Source: a bacterium BMS3Abin11 | GTDB taxonomy: Bacteria; Pseudomonadota; Gammaproteobacteria; BMS3Bbin11 | Length of the DNA stretch: 64,000 nt | Reading direction: 5' to 3' | Assembly (NCBI GenBank): GCA_002897635.1 | Contig: BDTD01000015.1 | Span: forward strand, 62,001 to 126,000 | Part shown: positions 48,283 to 57,769 of the stretch, piece after piece | How the letters are laid out: each line of letters starts with the position of its first letter | Numbering within the stretch: position 1 is the first letter of the stretch | The notes under the pieces: model-generated | The model's database searches: none | What the model saw: the letters and a program-made list of their open reading frames with translations, nothing else | What the model was told of the DNA's origin: nothing | Made by a program: the position numbers and the translations under genes

Positions 48283-48613
48283 CAACAAACCATGTCCGAA
48301 TGAATTCGGACCTACAATGTGCTTTTGATTTTGCAGTTGATGTTGACCTTAAAATCCCGTTCAGGCTTGCTGAGAAGCGGAGGATGAGCTGGAAATTTCG
48401 GGGTGTGTTGTTTGAGCGGTAGCGAGTTTCACATCCCGCCGGATCAATTGAGCATCGCAGGGAACCCGAAGGGCAAGCATGCGGGTGGCTTTCTTTTGGT
48501 ACCTTTTCTTTGGCCATCAAAGAAAAGATACTCGCCCATAAAGGGCGAAAAACACGTCTTAATTCAAGAAAATAAATAAGAAGGAAACCCCAGCCGTGCG
48601 CCAGCACAAAAAA
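48283..48613. repeat. Long repeat, right copy of the inverted pair (uninterrupted)
   Basis: Reverse-oriented counterpart of 44643-45304, read from the REP-like end (GTCCGAATGAATTCGGAC at 48294) to GTGCTGGC at 48606-48599. It lacks the inserted 264-bp element. With the left copy it brackets about 3 kb that contains the PEP-CTERM and DUF4160/HTH genes. Confidence 0.75.
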
Positions 48614-48621
48614 CCCTAACG

Positions 48622-49362
48622 CTACTCCGACATGCGCCGATAAACCGACTCGGCCCGCGCCGCAAAAGCAGGCGTATACCGCCCGGGATTATTTATCGTA
48701 GGTGACGGCAAACTGGCCGCAAGTTCCGCCGCCTGCCTTCTATTGATCCTCCACACAGGGCGACCCCAGTAATAATAAGAAGCCGCCTGCACACCAAATA
48801 TCCCTGGCCCGAACTGGGCAATATTCAGATACAGTTCGAGTATTCTGTCTTTGGAAAGTCGCCTCTCCATCTGCCAGGTCAATATAAGCTCATGCCATTT
48901 ACGCAGTAAGTTACGTTCATTACTGAGGAAAAGATTTTTTACCGTTTGCTGGGAGATAGTGCTGGCGCCATATTTCACCTTCATGTGACTGAGGTTATAG
49001 TCCCAGGCATTCCTGATGGCTTTATAGTCGATACCATCATGTTGATAAAATCGTCCATCTTCTGCAATGATGACTGCCTTGCGCAGAATATAGGGGATAT
49101 TATTCAACTCGACAGGGTTCCAGCGTACTTCGGGCAGTCGTGAATCAATGTTGGCTCGTTGCCGGTACTGGCGAATCAGGCTGGATTCCGGCACGGTTCC
49201 CTTTGCCAGTTTATCCCAATCCGGCCAGATGCCTGATAGCCAGTAAATATCTGCCAGCACAAGGCCGACAGAAAAAACGGTCAGCCATTTCAGTGATCGG
49301 ACTAGCCATTTTCTTCTATTGCTGATTGCGGGCAATGATGAACGTTTGCGTTTTTTTGCCAT
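48622..49362 (-). CDS. mtgA: Monofunctional peptidoglycan glycosyltransferase
   Basis: A 246-residue GT51 enzyme with one N-terminal membrane anchor ([18 protein letters not shown]). Catalytic motifs: [17 protein letters not shown] (Glu nucleophile activator), [17 protein letters not shown] and [19 protein letters not shown]. It polymerises glycan strands from lipid II without cross-linking. Confidence 0.94.
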   Translation of the reverse strand: MAKKRKRSSLPAISNRRKWLVRSLKWLTVFSVGLVLADIYWLSGIWPDWDKLAKGTVPESSLIRQYRQRANIDSRLPEVRWNPVELNNIPYILRKAVIIAEDGRFYQHDGIDYKAIRNAWDYNLSHMKVKYGASTISQQTVKNLFLSNERNLLRKWHELILTWQMERRLSKDRILELYLNIAQFGPGIFGVQAASYYYWGRPVWRINRRQAAELAASLPSPTINNPGRYTPAFAARAESVYRRMSE

Positions 49363-49386
49363 ACGTTATACCCGTATCATCAGAAA

Positions 49387-50970
49387 TCAGTGCCGGAAAT
49401 GCCTCATACCAGTGAATACCATAGCGATACCGTGTTCATCTGCCGCTGCAATCACTTCATCATCACGGATAGAGCCCCCCGGCTGTATGACAGCGGTCAC
49501 ACCCACTTCTGCCGCTGCATCAAGGCCGTCTCTGAACGGGAAGAAGGCATCGGACGCGAGCACCGAACCTTTTACATCAAGACCGGCATCGGCTGCCTTG
49601 ATGGCTGCAATACGTGCGCTGTAGATACGAGACATCTGTCCTGCACCAACACCAATTGTCATGTGATCCCGCCCATAAACGATGGCATTGGATTTCACAT
49701 ACTTGGCGACTTTCCAGGTAAACAGCAAATCTTCTATCTCACGATCATCGGGTTTACGCTGGGTCACAATCTTCAGATCCTTCGCAGCTATCATACCGAG
49801 GTCACGATCCTGCACCAGCAGGCCGCCGTTGACACGCTTGAAGTCCAGTCCTGCTATCGGGTGATCCGACCACTGACCACAGGCAAGCACACGCACATTT
49901 TTCTTCGCCGATAGAACTTCCTGTGCCTCTTCATCAATCTCGGGAGCAATTATGACCTCAACAAACTGGCGATCAATAATGGCCTTCGCTGTGTGTGCAT
50001 CCAGTGCCCGATTGAATGCGATGATGCCGCCAAAAGCCGATGTGGGATCCGTGCTGTAGGCATGGTCATAGGCCGCGATGATACTATCAGCTTCTGCGAC
50101 ACCGCAGGGGTTTGCATGCTTAACGATGACACATGCAGGGCCATTATTGAATGACTTGACGCACTCCAGTGCAGCATCGGTATCTGCCATATTATTGTAG
50201 GAAAGTTGTTTGCCCTGGTACTGTTTTGAGCTTGCGACACTGGCCTCAGAATAGCCCTGCTCGACATAAAAAGCCGCGCGCTGATGTGGATTCTCACCAT
50301 AACGCATTTCCTGCACCTTCATAACTTGAATGCTGTAGGTGCGAGGAAACTGTTCTTTTTCACCGTCTGCAGGAAGACAGCCAAAGTAGTTGGCAATGGC
50401 GCCGTCATAACGTGCGGTATGCTCGAAGGTTTTGATTGCCAGATCGTATCGTGTGGCTTCAGACACACCGCCCTCATTGCTGGCAATTTCATCAAGTATA
50501 CGCTGATAATCTGCGCTGTCTGACAGTACCGTGACCGCTTTATAATTCTTGGATGCCGCGCGCAACATGGCCGGGCCACCGATATCTATATTTTCAATGG
50601 CTGTTTCAAGATCAGTATCAGGGTCGGCAACTGTCTTTTCGAATGGATAAAGATTGACCACCAGTAATTCGATAGCCTGTATGCCGTGTTCCTGCATGAC
50701 AGCCTCATCAATACCGCGACGTCCCAACAGGCCGCCGTGTATCTTCGGGTGCAAGGTTTTTACACGCCCGTCCATCATTTCGGGAAAGCCGGTATAAGAC
50801 GATACTTCAATAACATCTATGCCATTCTCCATTAACAGACTGGCTGTACCGCCAGTTGAAAGAATCTCCACGCCCTGCGCAGCAAGCGTACTGGCTAATT
50901 CAACTATGCCTGATTTATCTGAAACGCTGATCAGTGCGCGTTTAATTACAATTCGGTTTTCCTCAGACAT
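49387..50970 (-). CDS. purH: Bifunctional AICAR formyltransferase / IMP cyclohydrolase
   Basis: A 527-residue enzyme catalysing the last two purine synthesis steps. The N-terminal cyclohydrolase domain has [24 protein letters not shown] and [20 protein letters not shown]. The transformylase part has [24 protein letters not shown], and [12 protein letters not shown] near the end. Preceded by fis and dusB on the same strand. Confidence 0.96.
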   Translation of the reverse strand: MSEENRIVIKRALISVSDKSGIVELASTLAAQGVEILSTGGTASLLMENGIDVIEVSSYTGFPEMMDGRVKTLHPKIHGGLLGRRGIDEAVMQEHGIQAIELLVVNLYPFEKTVADPDTDLETAIENIDIGGPAMLRAASKNYKAVTVLSDSADYQRILDEIASNEGGVSEATRYDLAIKTFEHTARYDGAIANYFGCLPADGEKEQFPRTYSIQVMKVQEMRYGENPHQRAAFYVEQGYSEASVASSKQYQGKQLSYNNMADTDAALECVKSFNNGPACVIVKHANPCGVAEADSIIAAYDHAYSTDPTSAFGGIIAFNRALDAHTAKAIIDRQFVEVIIAPEIDEEAQEVLSAKKNVRVLACGQWSDHPIAGLDFKRVNGGLLVQDRDLGMIAAKDLKIVTQRKPDDREIEDLLFTWKVAKYVKSNAIVYGRDHMTIGVGAGQMSRIYSARIAAIKAADAGLDVKGSVLASDAFFPFRDGLDAAAEVGVTAVIQPGGSIRDDEVIAAADEHGIAMVFTGMRHFRH

Positions 50971-51044
50971 GGCGTAATCCTGTTAAATAAAATAGTTGGT
51001 TTATTATTGTGTAATAGTTAGTGATAACTCGGGCTGGCGTGTTT

Positions 51045-51287
51045 CTAATTCAGACCGTGATCACGCAGTTTCTTACGCAGGGTATTTCGATTGATCCCCA
51101 GCATCTGTGCAGCCCGGCACTGATTATTCTCAGCACATCGCATAATAATTTCCAGCAGGGGTTTTTCAACCTGCGAAATCACCATATCATAAAGGTCAGC
51201 AGGGGACTCGCCATTAAGATCTTTCAGATACAGTTTAAGTGAATTTCTTACACAGATTGCCAGAGGGCGATTTTTTTTCTTACTCAT
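51045..51287 (-). CDS. fis: DNA-binding protein Fis
   Basis: An 80-residue nucleoid protein, slightly shorter than E. coli Fis. The N-terminal half forms the dimer core (LYLKDLNGESPADLYDMVIS), and the C-terminal HTH is NQCRAAQMLGINRNTLRKKL. Start overlaps the dusB stop by four bases; dusB-fis is the classical pair. It bends DNA and activates rRNA and other growth genes. Confidence 0.95.
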   Translation of the reverse strand: MSKKKNRPLAICVRNSLKLYLKDLNGESPADLYDMVISQVEKPLLEIIMRCAENNQCRAAQMLGINRNTLRKKLRDHGLN

Positions 51288-52267
51288 GCCACTGCATCTC
51301 GCAGGTCGGCAGTTGTTAAAAATAACTCTACCTTTGCCAGTTGCTCAGCTGACGATTCCAGCTGCATGATTTCTCTTCTGAATTCATTACTGCAGAAAAA
51401 ACCTTTGCTGTACCAGGCAATATGCTTACGTGCAATGCGTACACCGGCATGTTCACCATAAAAATCATAAAGTTCCTGCAGGTGCGTCAGCAGCACTTCC
51501 CTCACCTCTGAAATAGCAGGTGGTGAAAGCTGCCTGCCAGTTTGAAGATAATGATTTATCTGGCTAAATATCCAGGGGTTGCCCCGTGCAGGGCGGCCGA
51601 TCATCAAGCCATCAGCACCGGTAAATGCCAACACTTCTGCTGCTTTTTCCGGGCTGCTAATATCACCATTTGCGATGACAGGAATATTTACCTGCTGTTT
51701 AACCAGGCGAATTGTTTCATATTCTGCTTCACCACGAAAAGCACATTTCCGTGTGCGTCCATGGACTGCCAGTGACTGCACACCGGACAGTTCTGCAATC
51801 TCAGCAATACGGCAGGCATTCCTGCTGTCGGGATCCGTACCGGTGCGTATTTTCAGAGTCACAGGCACTTCAACACTATTCACCACTTTATCAAGTATCC
51901 GTGACACAAGATCTTCATTGGCAAGCAAAGCGGAACCTGCCTGTTTATTACAAACCTTCTTCGCCGGACAGCCCATATTGATATCGATAATATCTGCACC
52001 GGATCGAACATTTTCCTGCGCGGCTAGTGCCAGTATGTCAGGGTCAGCACCTGCAATCTGCACCACCACCGGACCTGGCTCACCCTCATGATTGATACGT
52101 TGACGGGTTTTTTTATTTTCCCACACAAGGGCATTGGCGTTGATCATTTCAGATACAGCCATGCCTGCGCCCAATGAGCGGCAAAGTTTGCGAAATGGTC
52201 GATCAGAAATTCCTGCCATCGGGGCAAGAACAAGCTGATTCGGCAATATATGCGGGCCGATCTGCAT
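51284..52267 (-). CDS. dusB: tRNA-dihydrouridine synthase B
   Basis: A 327-residue FMN enzyme that reduces uridine to dihydrouridine in tRNA. APMAGISDRPFRKLC, the active-site cysteine in NMGCPAKKVCNKQAGSALL, VTLKIRTGTD, VHGRTRKCAF and MIGRPARGNPWIF are family marks. Upstream of fis, as in most gammaproteobacteria. Confidence 0.95.
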   Translation of the reverse strand: MQIGPHILPNQLVLAPMAGISDRPFRKLCRSLGAGMAVSEMINANALVWENKKTRQRINHEGEPGPVVVQIAGADPDILALAAQENVRSGADIIDINMGCPAKKVCNKQAGSALLANEDLVSRILDKVVNSVEVPVTLKIRTGTDPDSRNACRIAEIAELSGVQSLAVHGRTRKCAFRGEAEYETIRLVKQQVNIPVIANGDISSPEKAAEVLAFTGADGLMIGRPARGNPWIFSQINHYLQTGRQLSPPAISEVREVLLTHLQELYDFYGEHAGVRIARKHIAWYSKGFFCSNEFRREIMQLESSAEQLAKVELFLTTADLRDAVA

Positions 52268-52403
52268 GTTATAGCTGTATGTGGTATCCGCCGCCCTGAT
52301 GTCTATGCAATTAGTGGCAAGGGATAGTTGTAAATTCGATCTCTAGAGGAGATAGATAATACCCTTATACGTGCTATCTGTAAAAGAGCATTAGGAACCT
52401 GCT

Positions 52404-54557
52404 TTATTTCGATCTCTCCAGCCAGTTTTGACTGACGGGTCGCAACTCAAAACCGTCCACCCTTATCGAAGGTGTACGGAAACGTATATTTATATCTACT
52501 GCTTCATTGGGCATCATCACAGTAGACTTCTCTTTTGCCAGATACTGGTCCCGCGTAACGACGCGGCGGCTAATCATATTTCCCGCTCGATCAGTCAGGG
52601 TCAGTTCCAGTGCTGGAAAAGGTTGTGACCTGATAGCACGGTTGACCAGAATACTGGACACCTTGAAGCCCCCATCACGTCCGGCCAGCGGTGTTAACCT
52701 GCTTGATAGCTGGTCAATTTCACCGATATTCTGGATTTCGGGGACTGTACAGCCCGCCACCCTGCAGCCGGCCTCCAGTAAAGGCTTTAGCGGTGTAATA
52801 TGCACCAGCTTATCCATATAAAAATACCCGACCTGACCTAGCAGAATAATAAACAGTACACTGATAGTTGCTAGAAGTGAGTATTTACCTACCCATACTG
52901 GTAACTCAGATTTATTCCTGCCTTGATTCAGATTTTGGATAAGCTGCGTTTGATCATCAGCTATTGCCGGCTCCCTCCATGTCTTACTCTGCCCCAGACC
53001 CAGTGGTATCAGGTTTTTTATGAATCCAACAACGGGCTTAGTCCTGTCTTTTCTTCGGCTTTCAGCAGCCAACTGATCACTGTCGTCTTCCTCGTCAGAA
53101 GAAAATATGGCCTCAGTCAGATCATTATCGGAGCTTGGAAAAATTTCCTCTGCATCTCCATTAGTGTCCTCTTCTTCGTCTGCGACCTCTGCTGCCGATA
53201 AAGCAGACTCAATTTGCTCCTTGCTGATATTTGCCTCTTCCAGCATGGCGTTTATTTCCATGGTGTCTTCGTAATTCAGTGCAGACAGCTCACCTGGCTC
53301 GGGAAAGTCCTCAAGGCCATGAAATAACCCATCCTGCTCTTCTGTTTTCAGCGAAATCGGAACATATGCCTCATCGATCTCCTCCTCTTCCGATGTAATA
53401 AAGACTGATTCGTCATGATCATCAACCGCGTTATCCGGGGAAAAGGCAACATCGGCTGTTTTCGGTAATGATTCGATAGAAAAAAACTCATCTGCATCTG
53501 CTGCCTCGCCAGCAACCGAAAAGGTATCATCAGTGACATAGCTTTTTTTACTCACTTCTTCAAGCGCTTCAGGGCTAGTTTCCTCCTCGTTGCTTTCGAG
53601 TGAAGGCATGCCCTCACTATTGTCTGTCTCCGTAGAACAGGCAGCCAACCATGAATTTTCCTCACCCTGCAGTAAAACTTCATCCTCCGCTGGTGCATCA
53701 TCCGACAAGCTGTCATCGACCAGCTCATCTTCCTTTGTTGCCCTCAACAGCAGATCACTGTCAACAGGCACTTCCACAACAGGGCTATTTGCAGGCAGTG
53801 TAGCTATCGATGGCTCAACAATAACCGGTGTATCAACTTTTGCTTCGTCATCAGATTCGCCAGCTTCTGTTGTACCTTCATCACCAGCTGTTGTCGGTAG
53901 GTCAACCTCACCATCGTTTTCAAATTTGGTTTCGCCACCTGGCCACATGCTTTCTGCACTTAAAGAACCCGGGTCAACCTCATCATCAAACTCTGATTCC
54001 GGTACTGGGTCATCCTGATCAAGTGCAGAAATATCGCTGGCAAATGAAGTTGTTTGCAGGATGGTTAGATCCTCTATCTGAACGACTCCGCTACCTGCCG
54101 CTTCAACGGCATCTACCTCATTACCCTCGTCATTCGCATCAAAATATAACAGGCTCTCCTGCTCTTTATTTTTTTCCTGCGCTGATGATGGAGAGTGAAA
54201 ATCATCTACCTCGGGCTCAGGAAAAGGCTCCAGGTCAGCTACAGAATCTTCCTGATGCACTGGCGATTCTGGCTCTTCTCTATCGCCTCCTACAGGCTGT
54301 GATTCGGTAACAGCTGCAGTATCTGCAACGTTGTCCATAATGCTGAATGTAAATTCTGAACCCCGGCTGTCTGATAACCCTTTTGTACTGGTACTGGCAG
54401 GATCTTCGATAAAATCGTTGCGCGGGTCGTCAGTAAGATTCCAGCTTGAGTTGAAAACTGAATAGCAGTTACCGCAGCGTACCAGACCCTCGTGAGCTTT
54501 GATGTCCTTGTTAGACACCATGAATACTGACTGACATTTCGGGCACTGTGTAAACAT
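52404..54557 (-). CDS. Zinc-ribbon/DUF3426 membrane protein with very long acidic linker
   Basis: A 717-residue protein. An MJ0042-type zinc ribbon lies at the start (CPKC at 5-8, CGNC at 28-31). From about 45 to 530 the sequence is strongly acidic and low in complexity, rich in Glu, Asp and Ser. Then come a membrane helix (ATISVLFIILLGQVGYFYM, about 560-585) and a DUF3426 beta domain (HITPLKPLLEAGCRVAGCTV to the end). DUF3426 proteins normally sit beside prmA, as here, but are usually much shorter. Function unknown. Confidence 0.8.
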   Translation of the reverse strand: MFTQCPKCQSVFMVSNKDIKAHEGLVRCGNCYSVFNSSWNLTDDPRNDFIEDPASTSTKGLSDSRGSEFTFSIMDNVADTAAVTESQPVGGDREEPESPVHQEDSVADLEPFPEPEVDDFHSPSSAQEKNKEQESLLYFDANDEGNEVDAVEAAGSGVVQIEDLTILQTTSFASDISALDQDDPVPESEFDDEVDPGSLSAESMWPGGETKFENDGEVDLPTTAGDEGTTEAGESDDEAKVDTPVIVEPSIATLPANSPVVEVPVDSDLLLRATKEDELVDDSLSDDAPAEDEVLLQGEENSWLAACSTETDNSEGMPSLESNEEETSPEALEEVSKKSYVTDDTFSVAGEAADADEFFSIESLPKTADVAFSPDNAVDDHDESVFITSEEEEIDEAYVPISLKTEEQDGLFHGLEDFPEPGELSALNYEDTMEINAMLEEANISKEQIESALSAAEVADEEEDTNGDAEEIFPSSDNDLTEAIFSSDEEDDSDQLAAESRRKDRTKPVVGFIKNLIPLGLGQSKTWREPAIADDQTQLIQNLNQGRNKSELPVWVGKYSLLATISVLFIILLGQVGYFYMDKLVHITPLKPLLEAGCRVAGCTVPEIQNIGEIDQLSSRLTPLAGRDGGFKVSSILVNRAIRSQPFPALELTLTDRAGNMISRRVVTRDQYLAKEKSTVMMPNEAVDINIRFRTPSIRVDGFELRPVSQNWLERSK

Positions 54558-54577
54558 TATTGCATTGTACCTGTTAA

Positions 54578-55483
54578 TCAGAGGCTTCTTAAGTTTCCGG
54601 ATGAAGATTTTTCTTTTACCGTCACCATCAGCCAGTCGCCATCTTTTCCCACCTGCAGGATATTGCCCGGCTCAAATGCGTCAACTATCAACGTTTCCTG
54701 TGTGCGCAGTATACCTGAAAGTACCAGCACTCCCTGCTGCGCCCGCATTTCCAGCAAATGAGACTTTAAATCAATTAATGTACCCGCGAGTATATTGGCA
54801 AAAACAATATCACCTCTGCTGTTTTCAGGCAGCTGCTCCGACAAAAAAAGTTGCAGTTTTTCACTTACTTCATTGATCTCTGCATTGCTACTGCTCGCCT
54901 TCAGGGCCTGAGGGTCGATATCTACCCCTAGTGCACTTGCAGCGCCCAGCTTGAGTGCGGTGATTGCCAGTATGCCTGACCCACATCCAAAATCGATTAT
55001 CTTTTTCCCAATAAGCTGCTGTTTCGTCAACCACTGCATACACAAGCGCGTAGTTTCATGGCTGCCGCTGCCGAACGCCATCCCGGGATCAAGCATAACA
55101 TTTGTTGCATCAGGATCTGGAACATCACACCAGGTTGGGCATATCCACAGATCACGTCCGTAGTGCATTGGCTGGAAACGGTCCATCCAGCACCGCTCCC
55201 AGTCCTGGTCAGGCAGGCTCGCTACTCGATAGTCCGGTAGATTCTTAGGCGCAAAGGTACCAGTGAGCTCTGCTATTACCGTATCCAGACCCCGCTCTGC
55301 ATTAAACAGGCCTGTTGCCAGGCTATTGTCCCAGACCGGTGATTCGCCATCCAGCAAGTCAAATAATGGATGCTCGCCGGCATCTTCGATAGTGACAGCC
55401 TGGGCACCTGCAAGCTCAAGTCGCTCGGTGACGAAATTCAGTTGATCTTTTTTTACAGCAAACGAAATTTTCAGCCAGGACAT
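54578..55483 (-). CDS. prmA: Ribosomal protein L11 methyltransferase
   Basis: A 301-residue AdoMet enzyme that trimethylates L11. N-terminal substrate domain MSWLKISFAVKK, DQDWERCWMDRFQPM, then LDPGMAFGSGSHETTRLC, the AdoMet loop IDFGCGSGILAITALKLGA and FANILAGTLIDL. Start ATG 55483 fits the family; the ribosome-binding GAGG lies in the arm of the hairpin between accC and prmA. Confidence 0.95.
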   Translation of the reverse strand: MSWLKISFAVKKDQLNFVTERLELAGAQAVTIEDAGEHPLFDLLDGESPVWDNSLATGLFNAERGLDTVIAELTGTFAPKNLPDYRVASLPDQDWERCWMDRFQPMHYGRDLWICPTWCDVPDPDATNVMLDPGMAFGSGSHETTRLCMQWLTKQQLIGKKIIDFGCGSGILAITALKLGAASALGVDIDPQALKASSSNAEINEVSEKLQLFLSEQLPENSRGDIVFANILAGTLIDLKSHLLEMRAQQGVLVLSGILRTQETLIVDAFEPGNILQVGKDGDWLMVTVKEKSSSGNLRSL

Positions 55484-55485
55484 GA

Positions 55486-55538
55486 AGGGCACCTCGAATA
55501 ATTCATGAATATACATCCAAAACTATTTGGGGTGCCCT
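55486..55538. repeat. 53-bp hairpin filling the accC-prmA gap
   Basis: Arms AGGGCACCTCGAATA (55486-55500) and TATTTGGGGTGCCCT (55524-55538) pair with one mismatch. The ends match those of the palindromic element at 6696-7018. It occupies the whole gap apart from two bases and carries the prmA Shine-Dalgarno sequence. Confidence 0.75.
55492..55495 (-). promoter_or_regulatory. prmA ribosome-binding site inside a hairpin arm
   Basis: GAGG on the minus strand, eight bases before the prmA ATG. It is part of the palindrome arm, so the folded hairpin would hide it. Confidence 0.65.
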
Positions 55539-56885
55539 CTACGCCGTATTGGTAATATTTTTCTCAAGGTAGTGGATATCAAACTTGGCACTTTTGAAGC
55601 CATAATCCGAGACGATACGACGGTGCAAAGGAATATTGGTTTTTATGCCATCGATAATGACCTCGCTCAAGGCACTGGACATTCTCGCCAGCGCCTCTTC
55701 CCGGTCTGCTCCATGGGCGATAAGCTTACCAATCATGGAGTCATAATATGTGGGAACAAAATAATTGTTGTATACATGTGAATCAACTCGTATACCCGGC
55801 CCACCGGGCGCGTGAAACTGAGTGATTCTTCCCGGTGAGGGCATGAATGTCTCAGGATCTTCTGCATTGAGGCGGCACTCTATCGCATGCCCCCTTATCT
55901 CGATATCGTCCTGTGTAAAGGGTAGTGGGTCACCTGCTGCTATCAGTATCTGTGCCTTGACGATATCTATCCCCGTAATCATTTCTGTTACCGGATGTTC
56001 GACCTGGATACGCGTATTCATTTCTATGAAAAAGAATTCTCCCTTCTCGTAGAGAAATTCAAAAGTACCTGCACCGCGATAACCAATCTGGCGACATGCT
56101 TCGGCACAACGCTCACCAATAGTATTACGTTGCTCTTCTGTAATACCTGGCGCAGGCGCTTCCTCTACCACCTTCTGGTGCCGACGCTGCATAGAGCAAT
56201 CACGTTCACCAAGATGTACTGCATTGCCATGTTTATCAGACAATACCTGGAATTCAACGTGACGCGGGTGCTCCAGGTATTTTTCCATATAGACGTCAGG
56301 ATTATTGAAGGTGGCACCAGCCTCTGTGCGCGTCAGCACAATGGCGTTCAACAAAGCAGACTCGCTATGCACTACACGCATACCACGCCCACCACCACCG
56401 CCCGAAGCCTTGATGATTATGGGATAGCCAATTTTAGATGCAATAGCGAGGTTGGTCTCATCATCAGTACCCAGCACGCCATCTGAACCCGGGACACAGG
56501 GGACGTTTGCGTTATGCATAGACTGAATAGCTGAAACCTTGTCGCCCATAGTGCGTATATTCGCAGCTGTGGGGCCGATGAAGATAAAACCACAGGCCTC
56601 CACAAGCTCCGCAAAATCCGCATTTTCTGATAAAAATCCGTAGCCCGGGTGTATCGCATCGGCATCCGTGACCTCTGCCGCACTCAAAATAGCGGGGATA
56701 TGCAGGTAACTTTGGCTGGCTTGTGCAGGCCCAATACAGACAGATTCATCTGCAAGCTTGACATACAGGGCATCCCGGTCAGCCTCCGAATAAACGGCTA
56801 CATTCTGGATACCCATCTCACGGCAGGCTCGCTGGATACGCAGGGCAATTTCCCCACGGTTGGCAATGACAATTTTGTTTATCAT
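55539..56885 (-). CDS. accC: Acetyl-CoA carboxylase, biotin carboxylase subunit
   Basis: A 448-residue ATP-grasp enzyme. [14 protein letters not shown] at the start, [15 protein letters not shown], the glycine-rich ATP lid [33 protein letters not shown] and [16 protein letters not shown] are standard. It carboxylates biotin on AccB to start fatty acid synthesis. The ATG is directly abutted by the 265-bp element in the accB-accC gap. Confidence 0.97.
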   Translation of the reverse strand: MINKIVIANRGEIALRIQRACREMGIQNVAVYSEADRDALYVKLADESVCIGPAQASQSYLHIPAILSAAEVTDADAIHPGYGFLSENADFAELVEACGFIFIGPTAANIRTMGDKVSAIQSMHNANVPCVPGSDGVLGTDDETNLAIASKIGYPIIIKASGGGGGRGMRVVHSESALLNAIVLTRTEAGATFNNPDVYMEKYLEHPRHVEFQVLSDKHGNAVHLGERDCSMQRRHQKVVEEAPAPGITEEQRNTIGERCAEACRQIGYRGAGTFEFLYEKGEFFFIEMNTRIQVEHPVTEMITGIDIVKAQILIAAGDPLPFTQDDIEIRGHAIECRLNAEDPETFMPSPGRITQFHAPGGPGIRVDSHVYNNYFVPTYYDSMIGKLIAHGADREEALARMSSALSEVIIDGIKTNIPLHRRIVSDYGFKSAKFDIHYLEKNITNTA

Positions 56886-57150
56886 ATGGAACCCCTGATC
56901 AATAATGCCATGCCTCTGCGAGACCTGAAGCGTGCAGATACAAAGCGTGCTTCGGAGCGAATGGCCGGGTCCTTTGCAAGAAGTGCAATGCCGTAGATGT
57001 GCGCTTCAGGCCTCGCCCTACGGGGCATGCAGGCTGATTTACACTCTGCGTTGTCACATTTCACCAGGCCCAGGCATGCCTTCAAAGTTCCGCCTTGATT
57101 ATGAATCAGCCTGTATGCCAGAGATATGGCATTATTGATCAGGGGTTCCA
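56886..57150. mobile_element. 265-bp double-hairpin element with 26-bp perfect terminal inverted repeat
   Basis: Arms 56886-56911 and 57125-57150 are exact complements (outer end ATGGAACCCCTGATCAATAA). Hairpin 1: CCTGAAGCG (56924-56932) with CGCTTCAGG (57002-57010). Hairpin 2: CAGGCTGATT (57030-57039) with AATCAGCCTG (57104-57113). Unpaired CTCTGCGTTG is shared with the other three copies. It takes up the whole accB-accC gap except four bases, and no coding sequence is interrupted. Confidence 0.9.
56892..56896 (-). promoter_or_regulatory. accC ribosome-binding site inside an element arm
   Basis: AGGGG on the minus strand, six bases before the accC ATG, within the terminal inverted repeat of the 265-bp element (GATCAGGGGTTCCAT). 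Confidence 0.7.
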
Positions 57151-57154
57151 TTCT

Positions 57155-57604
57155 TTAATTGATAATGAAAAGTGTTTCACCAAACTCTGTAGGGTCACCG
57201 GGTTCTTTAAGTATCGCGACGATTGTCCCGGCTTTGTCCGACTCAATTTCATTGAAGATTTTCATCGCTTCAATGATGCACAGGGTATCGCCAACCTTTA
57301 CCTTGCTACCTATCTCAACAAAATTTTTCGACTCGGGAGATGGCGCAGCATAGAAGGAACCTACCATAGGTGAGGTAACAGCATGGCCCTCAGGAAGACC
57401 TGCCATGTCATCAACCACATCCGCTGTAGCCACTGCTGAAACTGGTGCTGCAACGGGTTCGATTGCAGGTGCCACCGGTGCCGTTTCAACGACTGTTGAA
57501 CTTCTACTGATACGGATGGCATCATCACCTTCCTTGATTTCAATCTCGGCAAGCCCTGAGTTTTCAAGCAACTCAATCAGTTTTTTTATTTTACGAATAT
57601 CCAT
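57155..57604 (-). CDS. accB: Acetyl-CoA carboxylase biotin carboxyl carrier protein
   Basis: A 149-residue protein: N-terminal [18 protein letters not shown], a Pro/Ala-rich linker (about 38-62) and a biotinyl domain with [11 protein letters not shown], where Lys115 takes biotin. Start ATG 57604 matches the family; longer readings run into the 161-bp element upstream. Followed by accC across a 265-bp element. Confidence 0.96.
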   Translation of the reverse strand: MDIRKIKKLIELLENSGLAEIEIKEGDDAIRISRSSTVVETAPVAPAIEPVAAPVSAVATADVVDDMAGLPEGHAVTSPMVGSFYAAPSPESKNFVEIGSKVKVGDTLCIIEAMKIFNEIESDKAGTIVAILKEPGDPTEFGETLFIIN

Positions 57605-57608
57605 TTTA

Positions 57609-57769
57609 AGGAACCTCTGACTTATTCTGGACGAAGTAGATTGCGATATAAAATATTCAGATTTAAGGCGCAAGCCGCATGGAATAGCTGGCTATTGCGA
57701 AGGTTTGGAACGAAGAAGCTGGACATTTTAGGCGTAAGATATGAGTTCATGAATAGATCAGAGGCTCCT
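57609..57769. mobile_element. 161-bp palindromic element between aroQ and accB
   Basis: Ends AGGAACCTCTGACTTATTC and GAATAGATCAGAGGCTCCT with TA on both sides (57607-57608, 57770-57771). Interior as in 6777-6936 with scattered changes, for example central AATAGCTGGCTATT. The aroQ stop codon is formed at its right junction, and the accB ribosome-binding site lies in its left arm. Confidence 0.88.
57614..57618 (-). promoter_or_regulatory. accB ribosome-binding site inside an element arm
   Basis: AGAGG on the minus strand, nine bases before the accB ATG, within the element end TCAGAGGTTCCT. No other Shine-Dalgarno candidate is present. Confidence 0.65.

Noticed and set aside
52310-52403. Partial element end TTAGGAACCT near 52392 after a small hairpin (GATCTCT/AGGAGATAGA)
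   Set aside because: Only about ten bases match and no second arm is present, so it is not listed as an element.
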